Source: JADJEI01 sp035328465
Lineage (GTDB): Bacteria; Bacteroidota; Ignavibacteria; Ignavibacteriales; Ignavibacteriaceae
Direction: 5' to 3'
Length of the DNA stretch: 64,000 nucleotides
Assembly: GCA_035328465.1 (NCBI GenBank)
Contig: DAOLIQ010000008.1
Location: 10,020-74,019, forward strand
Made by a program: the position numbers and the translations under genes. The notes under the pieces are model-generated. The model ran no database searches and was not told where the DNA came from. It was given only the letters and a program-made list of their open reading frames with translations. Positions 1 through 8,915 of the stretch are shown piece by piece. Every line of letters starts with the position of its first letter. The first letter of the stretch is position 1.

Positions 1-65
1 ATATCAATAGAAGCAATAACCATTTTTTTTAATATATTTTACTATAAAAATTATTGAATTATTTT

Positions 66-596
66 ATGAAGAAACTATCAAAATTATCAAAAATATTTTT
101 ATTTCTTGCTGTACTAAGTGCAATTATCTGGGTTGGATCAACAGTAACACGGCAATTGATTACATATCAGCTATTTGAAGGACCTGAGCTAAATTTTAAG
201 TCATATGTAACGGAGCAGAATTTGTCGGGCATCTATGAGACCATTTTGCCTGCAGTAACAATTACGTTTGTTTCATATTGTGTATTCATAATCTCTTTTA
301 TTGTTTTTCTAATTACTGCCCGAATAAACTTAAAACATTTTGGATGGTTATTCATCATTATGATCATTGTATTCATACTAATGCCATTTGAAATTTATCT
401 TATGACAATTGATTTTAAGATAATTTCGCTCCTAAATTCCGGTAATTTTGATACTAACATTATAACCAATTTTATCCTGTCTCGATTTAAAGTTTTGAGC
501 AGCTTTACTCTAATTGAGATACTTTGCTATTTAGCTTTTGTTTACTTCATATTATTCAGACCACTACAAGTAATTCCTAAGCAAAATGAAAATTAA
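66..596 (+). CDS. Multi-pass membrane protein of unknown function
   Basis: About 176 residues with four likely membrane helices (near residues 10-28, 65-90, 95-112 and 145-168) and a short polar C-terminus. I chose the ATG at 66; a TTG at 54 would add four residues. The 3' end overlaps the next ATG by 11 nt, so it is probably translated together with the small protein and aroQ downstream. I do not recognise the family. The plasma membrane location is inferred from hydrophobicity alone. Confidence 0.6.
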   Translation: MKKLSKLSKIFLFLAVLSAIIWVGSTVTRQLITYQLFEGPELNFKSYVTEQNLSGIYETILPAVTITFVSYCVFIISFIVFLITARINLKHFGWLFIIMIIVFILMPFEIYLMTIDFKIISLLNSGNFDTNIITNFILSRFKVLSSFTLIEILCYLAFVYFILFRPLQVIPKQNEN

Positions 597-858
597 AGAG
601 AAAGAATTCGAAGAAATTATTGGAGAGCTAAAAGAAATTGCAAGACAGCTTGGAGCAGAAGTACGTTTTGAAAAAGGAGACTTTAAGGGTGGATATTGTT
701 TGTTAAAAGAAAACAGAGTTATTGTCATTAATAAAATGGCAAATCTTCAGAGAAAAATTTCTATACTTTCTTTAGCACTAAAAGAATTAGGAATTGATAA
801 AATATTTTTAACTCCAAAAATAAGAGAGATAATTGATGAAATGGCTGAGCTGAAATGA
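586..858 (+). CDS. Small soluble protein upstream of aroQ, function unknown
   Basis: A 90-residue charged protein with no signal peptide or membrane helix. It starts inside the preceding gene (11-nt overlap) and its TGA overlaps the aroQ ATG by 4 nt. These tight overlaps on both sides argue that it is a real, translated gene. The N-terminal third looks helical (EEIIGELKEIARQLG), a short strand-rich stretch follows (VRFEKGDFKGGYCLL), and the C-terminus is helical. I do not recognise a domain. Confidence 0.65.
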   Translation: MKIKEKEFEEIIGELKEIARQLGAEVRFEKGDFKGGYCLLKENRVIVINKMANLQRKISILSLALKELGIDKIFLTPKIREIIDEMAELK

Positions 859-1286
859 AAATAGTAGTGATAAACGGTCCAAATTTAAATTTTCTTGGTG
901 AACGTGACCCTGAAAGGTATGGCTCGTTAACCCTAAAAGTAATTGAAGATAAATTAAGAGCAGAATTCCCCGATCATTTTTTCGATTTTTTCCAGTCAAA
1001 TATTGAAGGGGAGTTAGTAAATAAGATTCAGGATTGTCAAATTGATGCAGATGGTTTGATTATAAATCCTGGGGGATATGCACACACGTCGGTTGCAATT
1101 GGAGACGCACTCTCATTGTTAAAAATCCCTAAGGTGGAAGTACATCTTTCACATTTAGTAAATAGAGAAAGTTTTAGACAAACATTGATAACAGCTTCTT
1201 CTTGTGATGGTTATTTATCCGGGTTTAAACATTTTAGTTATATAGCCGCTGCTTATCTTCTAATTAAAATTTCAGGGTCAAAATGA
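855..1286 (+). CDS. aroQ: Type II 3-dehydroquinate dehydratase
   Basis: Converts 3-dehydroquinate to 3-dehydroshikimate in the shikimate pathway in the cytoplasm. The 143-residue length matches the dodecameric type II family. The N-terminal signature NGPNLNFLG (7-15) is followed by the flexible loop with catalytic Tyr22 (ERDPERYGS). The second signature NPGGYAHTS carries the catalytic His77, and EVHLSHLVNRESFR (95-108) matches the substrate-binding segment. It is coupled on both sides by 4-nt overlaps, with the small protein upstream and the HAD hydrolase downstream. No other aro genes lie nearby. Confidence 0.95.
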   Translation: MKIVVINGPNLNFLGERDPERYGSLTLKVIEDKLRAEFPDHFFDFFQSNIEGELVNKIQDCQIDADGLIINPGGYAHTSVAIGDALSLLKIPKVEVHLSHLVNRESFRQTLITASSCDGYLSGFKHFSYIAAAYLLIKISGSK

Positions 1287-1966
1287 TTCGAGCAATCATA
1301 TTCGATTTGGACAATACTTTGGTTGATTTCATGAAAATGAAAAAAAGATCAATCGAGGAGGCGATACCGGCAATGATTGATGCAGGTTTACCAATAACCT
1401 ATAAAGAGTGTGATGATTTTATTAGCGAGATTTATAAGGAGCAAGGAATAGAGTATCAGCAAGTGTTCGATATGTTGCTTCAGCGTGTTCTTCATTATGT
1501 TGATTACAAAATACTCTCTGCTGGAATAATTGCTTACCGTAGAGCACGTGAGGCAGCACTGATTCCTTATCCTCATGTTTATTCGACACTGAATAAGTTG
1601 TTAAAAAGCGGAATCAAACTTGGAATTTTATCTGATGCTCCGACAAAAGAAGCTTGGCTAAGGTTAGCACAATTAAATTTTATCCATACCTTTGATGCAG
1701 TCGTTACATTTAACGACACGGGGGAACGAAAACCCCATCCTGCACCATTCAAAGCTATTCTAAATAAATTAAGTGTAAAACCAGAAGAAACTCTGATGAT
1801 TGGAGATTGGGCGGAAAGGGACATTCTTGGAGCAAAGAACGCCGGTATGAAAACTGCTTTTGCGAAATATGGCGACACTTTTGATACCCAAGATCATGGT
1901 GCTGATTTTGAATTGAACGATATTTCTGAACTTGTTGGCATTATCAATATGGAAAACCATTTATAA
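1283..1966 (+). CDS. HAD-superfamily hydrolase (YjjG-like)
   Basis: 227-residue haloacid dehalogenase-like phosphatase. Motif I is FDLDNTL with nucleophile Asp8 and acid/base Asp10. Motif II is LGILSDAP, motif III the Lys in GERKPHP, and motif IV GDWAERDILGAKNAGM. An alpha-helical cap lies between motifs I and II, as in the YjjG/L-2-haloacid dehalogenase group. The substrate is not predictable; many relatives act on nucleotides or phosphosugars. It overlaps aroQ by 4 nt, so it is in the same transcription unit. Confidence 0.85.
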   Translation: MIRAIIFDLDNTLVDFMKMKKRSIEEAIPAMIDAGLPITYKECDDFISEIYKEQGIEYQQVFDMLLQRVLHYVDYKILSAGIIAYRRAREAALIPYPHVYSTLNKLLKSGIKLGILSDAPTKEAWLRLAQLNFIHTFDAVVTFNDTGERKPHPAPFKAILNKLSVKPEETLMIGDWAERDILGAKNAGMKTAFAKYGDTFDTQDHGADFELNDISELVGIINMENHL

Positions 1967-2056
1967 ATTTTATCTAAGAATTTATCTCAGGTAAAAGATT
2001 AAACTTGATATTATTTTAACTATTAATTAAGTTAGCTTTATAGATTAATTAAGCAA

Positions 2057-2458
2057 ATGAAAGATTTATCAATTAAAAAACTTTACTATTCAATCAGCGA
2101 AGTCAGTAAAATCGTTGACGTTGAACAATATGTACTTAGGTATTGGGAAACTGAATTTGAACAACTCAGTCCTCAAAAAAATAGAGCTGGAAATAGAATT
2201 TATACAAATAAAGAGATTCAACTAATATTAAAAATTAAAAATCTTTTAAGAGACAAAAAGTTTACCATCGAAGGTGCGAAAAAGGTACTTGAAAATAATT
2301 TAATAAATGTTGATTCAGATAATGTTGAAACGAACAAAATTAGTGCATCTGCTGAAAGTGTTGAAAATAATTCAAACACTGCAAGTGAAATTCATGATTT
2401 AAAGATTGATCTAGCTGAGATAAAAGTTTTTTTGCAATCATTATATACAAAATTATAA
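2057..2458 (+). CDS. MerR-family transcriptional regulator
   Basis: 133 residues. The N-terminal winged-helix DNA-binding domain (about 9-77) shows the MerR pattern YSISEVSKIVDVEQYVLRYW followed by a wing with RAGNRIYT and helix EIQLILKIKNLL. The C-terminal part is short and acidic, ending in a probable coiled coil (DLKIDLAEIKVFLQSLY), and has no effector-binding domain or metal-binding Cys. Such short MerR proteins are widespread in Bacteroidota and often sit next to housekeeping genes. Its target is unknown. The tRNA gene begins 2 bp after its stop codon. Confidence 0.85.
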   Translation: MKDLSIKKLYYSISEVSKIVDVEQYVLRYWETEFEQLSPQKNRAGNRIYTNKEIQLILKIKNLLRDKKFTIEGAKKVLENNLINVDSDNVETNKISASAESVENNSNTASEIHDLKIDLAEIKVFLQSLYTKL

Positions 2459-2460
2459 TT

Positions 2461-2534
2461 CGGAACGTAGCGCAGTCCGGTAGCGTACTTGAATGGGGTT
2501 CAAGGGGTCGCGGGTTCAAATCCCGCCGTTCCGA
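2461..2534 (+). tRNA. tRNA-Pro (anticodon GGG)
   Basis: A 74-nt cloverleaf can be folded by hand. The acceptor stem is CGGAACG with CGTTCCG, the D stem GCGC with GCGT, and the anticodon stem CTTGA with TCAAG around loop ATGGGGT (anticodon GGG). The variable loop has five bases, and the T stem is GCGGG with CCCGC around TTCAAAT. The discriminator base is A and CCA is not encoded. It reads CCC and CCU proline codons. It may be co-transcribed with the MerR gene just upstream and is followed at once by a terminator hairpin. Confidence 0.95.
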
Positions 2535-2539
2535 CATTA

Positions 2540-2566
2540 AAGGTACTGACTTAAGTACCTTTTTTA
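2540..2566 (+). terminator. Rho-independent terminator after tRNA-Pro
   Basis: Perfect 8-bp stem AAGGTACT/AGTACCTT with a 6-base loop (GACTTA), followed by a run of six T. It lies 5 bp after the tRNA discriminator base and separates the MerR/tRNA unit from purF. Confidence 0.85.
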
Positions 2567-2639
2567 TTTTCAAAACCACGAATATTTTTCTAATGATCTT
2601 TATTTAATATTATTACAAATATTTTAACCAAAATTAATA

Positions 2640-4130
2640 ATGATTAATAACTTTCCACTTTCTGAAAATGCAAATAGTTATTGCGGCATTTTCGGTATTT
2701 TTAATTCACCCACAGCTTCTTTTGATACTTATTATGGTTTACATGCTTTGCAGCATAGGGGGCAGGAAGCATGTGGTATTGTAACAAGAAGTTTTTCTGA
2801 TAATCAAAAACCTTTTTTCAATATTCATAAAGGTGATGGTCTCGTTTCCGAGGTATTTGCAGATCAAAATATTCTTAAAGAATTTTTACCTGGTGATGCT
2901 GCTATTGGACATAATAGATATTCAACCACAGGTTCTTCAAAGTCCCGAAAGAATATACAGCCGTTCATTGTGAATTATCGTTTGGGTAACCTTGCAGTTG
3001 CACACAATGGAAATCTTACTAATGCAAAACAGCTTCGTGAAGAGTTAGTAAATGAAGGATCCATTTTCCAAACTACAAGTGATACAGAAGTGATACTTCA
3101 TCTTATTGCAAGATCAAGGTTAACAAAGCAGGAAGACCAGATTATTGAAGCTTTAAAAAGAATTGAAGGCGCTTTCTGTTTAGTGATTTTAACCGATGAT
3201 AAATTAATTGCCGCTCGCGATCCCTATGGATTTAGACCTCTATCTTTAGGCAAATTAAATGGATCTTTTGTCGTTGCATCCGAAACCTGCGCATTTGATA
3301 TTAATAACGCCACTTTTTTGCGTGAGGTCGAACCCGGTGAAATGATAATTATTGATCGCGGAACTGCGGTAGAAGGTAGGGTTAAGTCAATTCACTATTC
3401 TGAAAAATTAGCACATCAGAAACACTGCATATTCGAATATATCTATTTCTCTCGACCGGATAGTTTTATTTTTGGACACAACGTAGATAAGATGAGAAGA
3501 AGGTTAGGTAAAACTCTTGCGCGCAATCATCCGGTGGTTGATAAGGATGGGGATAAAGTCATTGTCATCAGCGTACCAGACAGCTCTAACACCACAGCAC
3601 TCGGTTATCAATCTGAGCTTGAAAAACAAGGAATAAATTCCAAGTTAGAAATTGGTTTAATTAGAAGTCATTACATAGGCAGAACATTTATTCAACCCGG
3701 TCAAGCTAATAGAGAAATTGGTGTTCGAATAAAATTCAATACTGTGAAAGGAGTATTGGAAGGAAGAACTATTGTTGTAATCGATGATTCGATTGTGCGA
3801 GGAACAACCTCGAAACAGCTCGTAAAATTAATTCGTGAAGCAAATCCAAAATCTATTCACTTTAGAGTTTCATCTGCCCCTATTATGCATCCGTGTTATT
3901 ATGGCATGGATTTCCCAAGTGAGATGGAATTAATTGCCAATCGATTAAAAGGAAATATCAAAGAAATTGAAAAATATTTAGAAGTCGATAGTTTAGAATA
4001 TCTTTCGATTCAAGAAATGCTTCAAGCAGTGGCCGAGGCTGAGGAAGAAAATTTTTGTACAGCCTGCTTCTCCGGTAATTATCCTACTAAAATTGACCTA
4101 AATTTTAAGAAAGATATTTATGAAATTTAG
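2640..4130 (+). CDS. purF: Amidophosphoribosyltransferase
   Basis: Catalyses the first committed step of purine synthesis: glutamine plus PRPP to 5-phosphoribosylamine. It has an N-terminal Ntn glutaminase domain whose catalytic Cys15 follows a 14-residue propeptide (SYCGIFGIF), then a phosphoribosyltransferase domain with PRPP loop VIDDSIVRGTTS. Cys residues in KHCIFEY, HPCYYGMD and the C-terminal FCTACFSG match the four ligands of the iron-sulfur cluster in Bacillus-type enzymes, so this is probably the Fe-S, propeptide-processed class. Its length of 496 residues is normal. The last 11 nt overlap the secreted protease gene that follows. Confidence 0.95.
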   Translation: MINNFPLSENANSYCGIFGIFNSPTASFDTYYGLHALQHRGQEACGIVTRSFSDNQKPFFNIHKGDGLVSEVFADQNILKEFLPGDAAIGHNRYSTTGSSKSRKNIQPFIVNYRLGNLAVAHNGNLTNAKQLREELVNEGSIFQTTSDTEVILHLIARSRLTKQEDQIIEALKRIEGAFCLVILTDDKLIAARDPYGFRPLSLGKLNGSFVVASETCAFDINNATFLREVEPGEMIIIDRGTAVEGRVKSIHYSEKLAHQKHCIFEYIYFSRPDSFIFGHNVDKMRRRLGKTLARNHPVVDKDGDKVIVISVPDSSNTTALGYQSELEKQGINSKLEIGLIRSHYIGRTFIQPGQANREIGVRIKFNTVKGVLEGRTIVVIDDSIVRGTTSKQLVKLIREANPKSIHFRVSSAPIMHPCYYGMDFPSEMELIANRLKGNIKEIEKYLEVDSLEYLSIQEMLQAVAEAEEENFCTACFSGNYPTKIDLNFKKDIYEI

Positions 4131-7100
4131 TTATTTCTTTATCCTCACTTTGATTTTAACTATTTCTAATTTTGCTCAGACCACGTACTTTATTAAGTAT
4201 AAAAATTCGGTTTCATTTGCAGCAGTTGATCAAAAAATTTCTGAGCAAAAAATGGGCGATGTACTTACTAATCGACCGGTTTCACTTCCTTCATTCACTT
4301 TAAACTATCTTGCAAAAGGATTGGGCAGGGGAGATGAAATTCTTGGAAGAATTATTAAAGTTCAATTCTCGGATGATGTAGAAGAAGCAAATTTAAATTC
4401 CATTCTTTCGCCCGATTCCGATATTGAATACATACAAAAGTCAACAACATATACGATGGATTTAATCCCTAATGATAGCCTCATTTCGCAGCAGTGGGCT
4501 TTGGAAAAAATTAATGCTTTCGATGCGTGGGACATTACACAAGGCGCCGATACAGTTTTACTTGCGATAATAGACACGGGAATTGATTATGATCATCCTG
4601 AGTTAAAAAATAAAATTTTTATTAACGCTGGTGAAGTCGGTATAGACAATCAGGGCAGAGATAAGCAAAGCAATAATATCGATGATGATGGAAACGGATT
4701 TATCGATGATTATCAAGGATGGGATTTTACTGACCGAGTTGGCTTTCCCTTCGATTCTACAGGCGGTGATTATTTGAACTGGGATAATAATCCAATTGAT
4801 GAAAATGGACATGGCACTTACATCGCTGGTATTGCCGGCGCTGAGTCAAATAATATTTCAGGTGTTTCGGGAACAGCTCCAAATATTAAACTGTTAAATC
4901 TACGAGCTTTTGATCCTTCGGGCTATGGAGAAGAGGATGATGTTGCCGCAGCAATTCTCTATGCTGTACAATCAGGTGCAAAGGTAATCAACATGAGTTT
5001 TGGAGATAACAGTTTCTCATTTGTTTTAAAAGACGTAATTCAATTTGCTTATTCGCAAAATGTCGTATTAGTTGGAAGTGCCGGTAATTCTGGCTCACCT
5101 GATCCGCACTACCCATCCGGTTATTCAGAAGTTATTGCAATTGGCAATTCAACTCAAGAAGATTTTGTCTCGTCAAGTTCCAATTATGGTTCAACGATTG
5201 ATTTGGTTGCCCCTGGAACTCTAATTCTAACTACGGATCGGAATAATAATTATGCTGTAATTAGCGGTACATCCGCTTCAGCGCCATTTGTCTCAGCCGC
5301 TGCCGGATTAATTTTATCGCTGCAAAATTTTACCAATGAAGAAGTTAAACAAATTCTAAAATCAACCTCTGACGATATTGATTCTCCAGGCTGGGATTTA
5401 AAGAGTGGTGCGGGCAGGTTAAATCTTTTTAAAGCTGTGTCTGTGATTGCTCCTTCAATTATTAAATTTCATTATCCGCTTCAAGATTTTTCAACTTTGA
5501 ATGATACTATCTCCATTTATGCTTCTGTCCTTTCACCTTATTTCATAAGTTATAATTTATATTATGGGATGGGGTTTAATCCCGAAAATTGGATTACTTT
5601 AATTGAAAATGGATTAAATCAATTTTCGAATCAAAAAATATTCACACTCGATATTTCTGATTTATCTGATACAGTTTACACTCTAAGATTGGAAGTCCAG
5701 CTAAATAACGGACGAACTCTGGAAGAAAGAATTAATTTTCACGTTAATAAAACACCCCCCGGGGTACAGATTGTTTCGATAGGACCATCATTTTATGGCG
5801 AGAAAACCACTGTACTTGCTTCACTATATTCGGATCAACCGAGTATCGCTAAAATGTACTATAAAAAAAATGGCGAAAGTAATTTTAATTTTATCACGCT
5901 CGATGGATTTACGATCAATAATAAATTCGTAAAGCAGTTGCACTATGGATTTATTCCTAAACAATTGGTCGAACAAAATTCACAATATGAAATTTATTTT
6001 GAGGTAGAAAACCTTGTCGGGCTAAAAACAGTCATTAAAAACAATGGACAAAATTTCATAGTTAGAACAGATTACAATGCAGAGTTGGCTTCCGAAGAAA
6101 TTTTACCATATACCTTACCCGCAGGGGAAATTTATAAGGATCAAATTTCTTTAACGTCAAATAACTCAAATGAAATTGTCTTAAGAGAATTCAGCAATCC
6201 ACGAACCTCTTTATTTTATAAATTAATTTATTCACTTAATGCATATTTTTTCCAACGTGAAGATTCATTGACAGATCAAATTGTTAAAGATTTTGGAGAT
6301 TTCAATGGCAATCAGAAAAAAGATATGCTCACATATTGGGTTTATGATGGTTTTATTTATGAGCAATCAGAACAATTTTCTTCAGAAATGCTTCAAAAAT
6401 TTTCTAAGGTTGGTGAAAGATTCTGGCCCGTCTTTGCCGAAGATATTGATGGTGACGGTGTTACCAATTTAATGGTATTTGACAGCGACACCTCAGCAGC
6501 CATTTATAATATCGAAAATGATCTCACATTAAGTAATAAAAAATCTCTTGTGAACTTTACAACTTATGGATTCGGTGAGCAGATATTCGATTCACCGAAT
6601 GCTGTAATAGCTGATATGAATGGTGATGGAAAGAATGAAATTTGGATGGTTGATACTGACGGAGATATTTTCAGTTATAATATTACAGGGGTCGGTAATT
6701 ATCAGCAGGGAAGTGTTATAGAAACTGGGTTTCTAAGTTCCTCCTCGTATCTTACAAGCGGGGATTATGATGGTGATGGCACAACTGATTTGGCAGTGAT
6801 TCTTCATTCAATTGATGAAATAGATATTGCTCCATTTTATAGATTAATAATTTTCAATCTGAAGAACGATCAATTCAATATAATTTATGATCAGGGATTG
6901 GTAGATGCTTCTACTGAATTTAATTCTACATTTCAAAAATCTGAACAAGCCATACGATTTGCAGATATTGATAATGACGGCAAGGATGAATTAATCACAT
7001 TTGTTTTTCCATATTCATACATATTTAAATTTGAAGATGGCATATCCAAAATAATTTCCTACAAAGAAAATATAAACTCGAATACAATTTTCATAGGCGA

Positions 7101-8343
7101 CTTAAATGAGAATAACGTAACCGAAGTTGCATTCCCAACCGATAATGGAATAACTTTTTCCGAATTTACCCTATCTAATCAGCCTTCAGTGCCATACAAC
7201 ATATCTGGATTTAGTTTGAATGAAAATTCAACAAAACTAAATTGGAGCGGCATAGGAAGTTCCTTCAGAATATTTAGAGGTGATGATAATATTAATTTAT
7301 TTTTAATAGATTCATCAAACACAAACGAGTATATCGATTTAAACTTAGACTCTAACAAAGATTACTTCTATGCAATGGAAGCTGTTGATTATTCTAAACC
7401 ATTACCATATTCTTCAAAAAGCCAGGTGATTAAAGTTTTCACACATTCTCCTGGAAAGTTGTTATCTGCTGAAAGTAAAAGTTCTAAATCTTTAGTTGTT
7501 AAATTTTCTGAAAAAATTAATACTACAATCGAGAACCTCGAATCATTTGAGATTAAAAATTTTGGATTTCCAAATTCAATTTCACCAAATGATCAATTTT
7601 CGTATTTACTTTCATTTAATAATAGTCTGCCCTTAGGCTCGAACACTCTTTATGTAAATAATTTGAAAGACGCCTACGGATCGCCTATCGAAAGTGACTC
7701 AATTTCATTTATTGTGAATGAAGTATTTGAGATTGAAGATTTCTTTATTTCATCATTTGAAATACTCGATCAGAATAATATCAAAATAATTTTCAACCTG
7801 GAATTAGACGAAAATTCAATAGTTGATTTAAATAATTATTCTTTTAGTCCGGATAATAAAGTGAAGTCTGTCAAGCTGGATCCTACAAACAATAAGATAC
7901 TCTATTTAACCATTGATAAAAATAAACCGATCGGCTCGATCGGCATTCAATATACCTTGCGATTAAAAAATATTTTTTCTTCCGAAGCAACGGGCAAAAT
8001 AGCAATCGGCGAGGGGGCGGGAAGTTATATAGTATTAACTAAGTTTGCTGATAACCTTGCCGATGTTTATGTTTATCCAAATCCAGTACGTGTAAATGGA
8101 AATGAATTGAAATTAACTTTTGCTAATCTGCCCCAGTACGCTAAAGTAACCATTTGGACAATTGACGGTGTTAAAATAAATGAGATAGAGGAGAAGAATG
8201 GGGATGGGGGATTAGAATTTAATCTTCGGAATATCAACGGAGATGAAATCGGATCAGGTATTTATATTTATCGCGTGATCAAGCAGAACGAAATTGGTGA
8301 AGAGCTTGAAGAAAAAATTGGAAAGTTTGCTGTTATTAAATGA
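4120..8343 (+). CDS. Secreted subtilisin-like (S8) protease with FG-GAP-like repeats and a type IX sorting domain
   Basis: 1407 residues. A signal peptide (about 1-20, ending FAQ) is followed by a prodomain (about 21-115). The peptidase S8 domain has triad Asp152 (IIDTGID), His231 (ENGHGTYIAG) and Ser385 (ISGTSASAPF), with oxyanion Asn323 (GSAGNSG). A long beta-rich region follows, then several Asp-rich FG-GAP/VCBS-like repeats (DIDGDGVTN, DMNGDGKNE, DYDGDGTTD, DIDNDGKDE), then Ig-like segments. The C-terminal domain (VYVYPNPVRVNG ... GSGIYIYRV) resembles type IX secretion sorting domains. It is expected to be exported and surface-attached or released. It overlaps purF by 11 nt and pgsA by 4 nt, an unusual place for a surface protease. 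Confidence 0.9.
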   Translation: MKFSYFFILTLILTISNFAQTTYFIKYKNSVSFAAVDQKISEQKMGDVLTNRPVSLPSFTLNYLAKGLGRGDEILGRIIKVQFSDDVEEANLNSILSPDSDIEYIQKSTTYTMDLIPNDSLISQQWALEKINAFDAWDITQGADTVLLAIIDTGIDYDHPELKNKIFINAGEVGIDNQGRDKQSNNIDDDGNGFIDDYQGWDFTDRVGFPFDSTGGDYLNWDNNPIDENGHGTYIAGIAGAESNNISGVSGTAPNIKLLNLRAFDPSGYGEEDDVAAAILYAVQSGAKVINMSFGDNSFSFVLKDVIQFAYSQNVVLVGSAGNSGSPDPHYPSGYSEVIAIGNSTQEDFVSSSSNYGSTIDLVAPGTLILTTDRNNNYAVISGTSASAPFVSAAAGLILSLQNFTNEEVKQILKSTSDDIDSPGWDLKSGAGRLNLFKAVSVIAPSIIKFHYPLQDFSTLNDTISIYASVLSPYFISYNLYYGMGFNPENWITLIENGLNQFSNQKIFTLDISDLSDTVYTLRLEVQLNNGRTLEERINFHVNKTPPGVQIVSIGPSFYGEKTTVLASLYSDQPSIAKMYYKKNGESNFNFITLDGFTINNKFVKQLHYGFIPKQLVEQNSQYEIYFEVENLVGLKTVIKNNGQNFIVRTDYNAELASEEILPYTLPAGEIYKDQISLTSNNSNEIVLREFSNPRTSLFYKLIYSLNAYFFQREDSLTDQIVKDFGDFNGNQKKDMLTYWVYDGFIYEQSEQFSSEMLQKFSKVGERFWPVFAEDIDGDGVTNLMVFDSDTSAAIYNIENDLTLSNKKSLVNFTTYGFGEQIFDSPNAVIADMNGDGKNEIWMVDTDGDIFSYNITGVGNYQQGSVIETGFLSSSSYLTSGDYDGDGTTDLAVILHSIDEIDIAPFYRLIIFNLKNDQFNIIYDQGLVDASTEFNSTFQKSEQAIRFADIDNDGKDELITFVFPYSYIFKFEDGISKIISYKENINSNTIFIGDLNENNVTEVAFPTDNGITFSEFTLSNQPSVPYNISGFSLNENSTKLNWSGIGSSFRIFRGDDNINLFLIDSSNTNEYIDLNLDSNKDYFYAMEAVDYSKPLPYSSKSQVIKVFTHSPGKLLSAESKSSKSLVVKFSEKINTTIENLESFEIKNFGFPNSISPNDQFSYLLSFNNSLPLGSNTLYVNNLKDAYGSPIESDSISFIVNEVFEIEDFFISSFEILDQNNIKIIFNLELDENSIVDLNNYSFSPDNKVKSVKLDPTNNKILYLTIDKNKPIGSIGIQYTLRLKNIFSSEATGKIAIGEGAGSYIVLTKFADNLADVYVYPNPVRVNGNELKLTFANLPQYAKVTIWTIDGVKINEIEEKNGDGGLEFNLRNINGDEIGSGIYIYRVIKQNEIGEELEEKIGKFAVIK

Positions 8344-8912
8344 TAGTTCAGATAGATAAAATATATACTAAATCTAATCTATTAAGTTTTTTCAGATTGC
8401 TGCTCGCGATACCAATGTGGTTTGTGCTGGATTATCTTCAGGATCCGGTCTGGCGATACGTAGCTTTTTCGATTTGCATTCTCATAGCTTTTACAGATAT
8501 ACTAGATGGAAGACTGGCACGAAAATATAATGAAGTGACTGAGCTTGGAAAGATAATTGATCCTCTCGCTGATAAAGTTGCAGTGGCAGCAATTATTATT
8601 AAGCTGTTTCTACTCAGTTTGATTCCACCGTATTACATCATTTTGATTCTTCTGCGGGATGGATTAATTTTTTTAGGCGGAATAATTGTTTCAAAAAAAT
8701 TAGGCAAGGTTCTGCCATCAAATGTACCGGGCAAAATTGCTGTACTTAATATTGGGTTAGTGATTCTTCTAACCATTTTGCGAATTGATCAGAATGGTTT
8801 ATTGTTTAAAAGTTTTTATTATTCCAGTATAGCTCTTCTTTATTTATCATTTTCTGTTTATTTGTTTCGTGCAGTACAAATTTTCAATCCTAACCTATTA
8901 GCAAAAAAATAA
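8340..8912 (+). CDS. pgsA: CDP-alcohol phosphatidyltransferase, probable phosphatidylglycerophosphate synthase
   Basis: Integral membrane enzyme of 190 residues with about five to six helices. The complete CDP-alcohol phosphotransferase signature is present at residues 53-78: Asp53, Asp56-Gly57, Ala60-Arg61, Gly70, Asp74 and Asp78. The expected reaction is CDP-diacylglycerol plus glycerol-3-phosphate to phosphatidylglycerophosphate. Substrate choice within the family cannot be read from the motif, so another head group is possible. It starts within the stop region of the protease gene (ATGA overlap), and ftsY follows after 3 bp. Confidence 0.85.
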   Translation: MIVQIDKIYTKSNLLSFFRLLLAIPMWFVLDYLQDPVWRYVAFSICILIAFTDILDGRLARKYNEVTELGKIIDPLADKVAVAAIIIKLFLLSLIPPYYIILILLRDGLIFLGGIIVSKKLGKVLPSNVPGKIAVLNIGLVILLTILRIDQNGLLFKSFYYSSIALLYLSFSVYLFRAVQIFNPNLLAKK

Positions 8913-8915
8913 AAT

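Noticed and set aside
2340..2579. Minus-strand open frame across the tRNA-Pro gene
   Set aside because: The translated RDLNPRPLEPHSSTLPDCA string is the familiar artefact of reading a tRNA gene backwards; MerR and tRNA explain the region.
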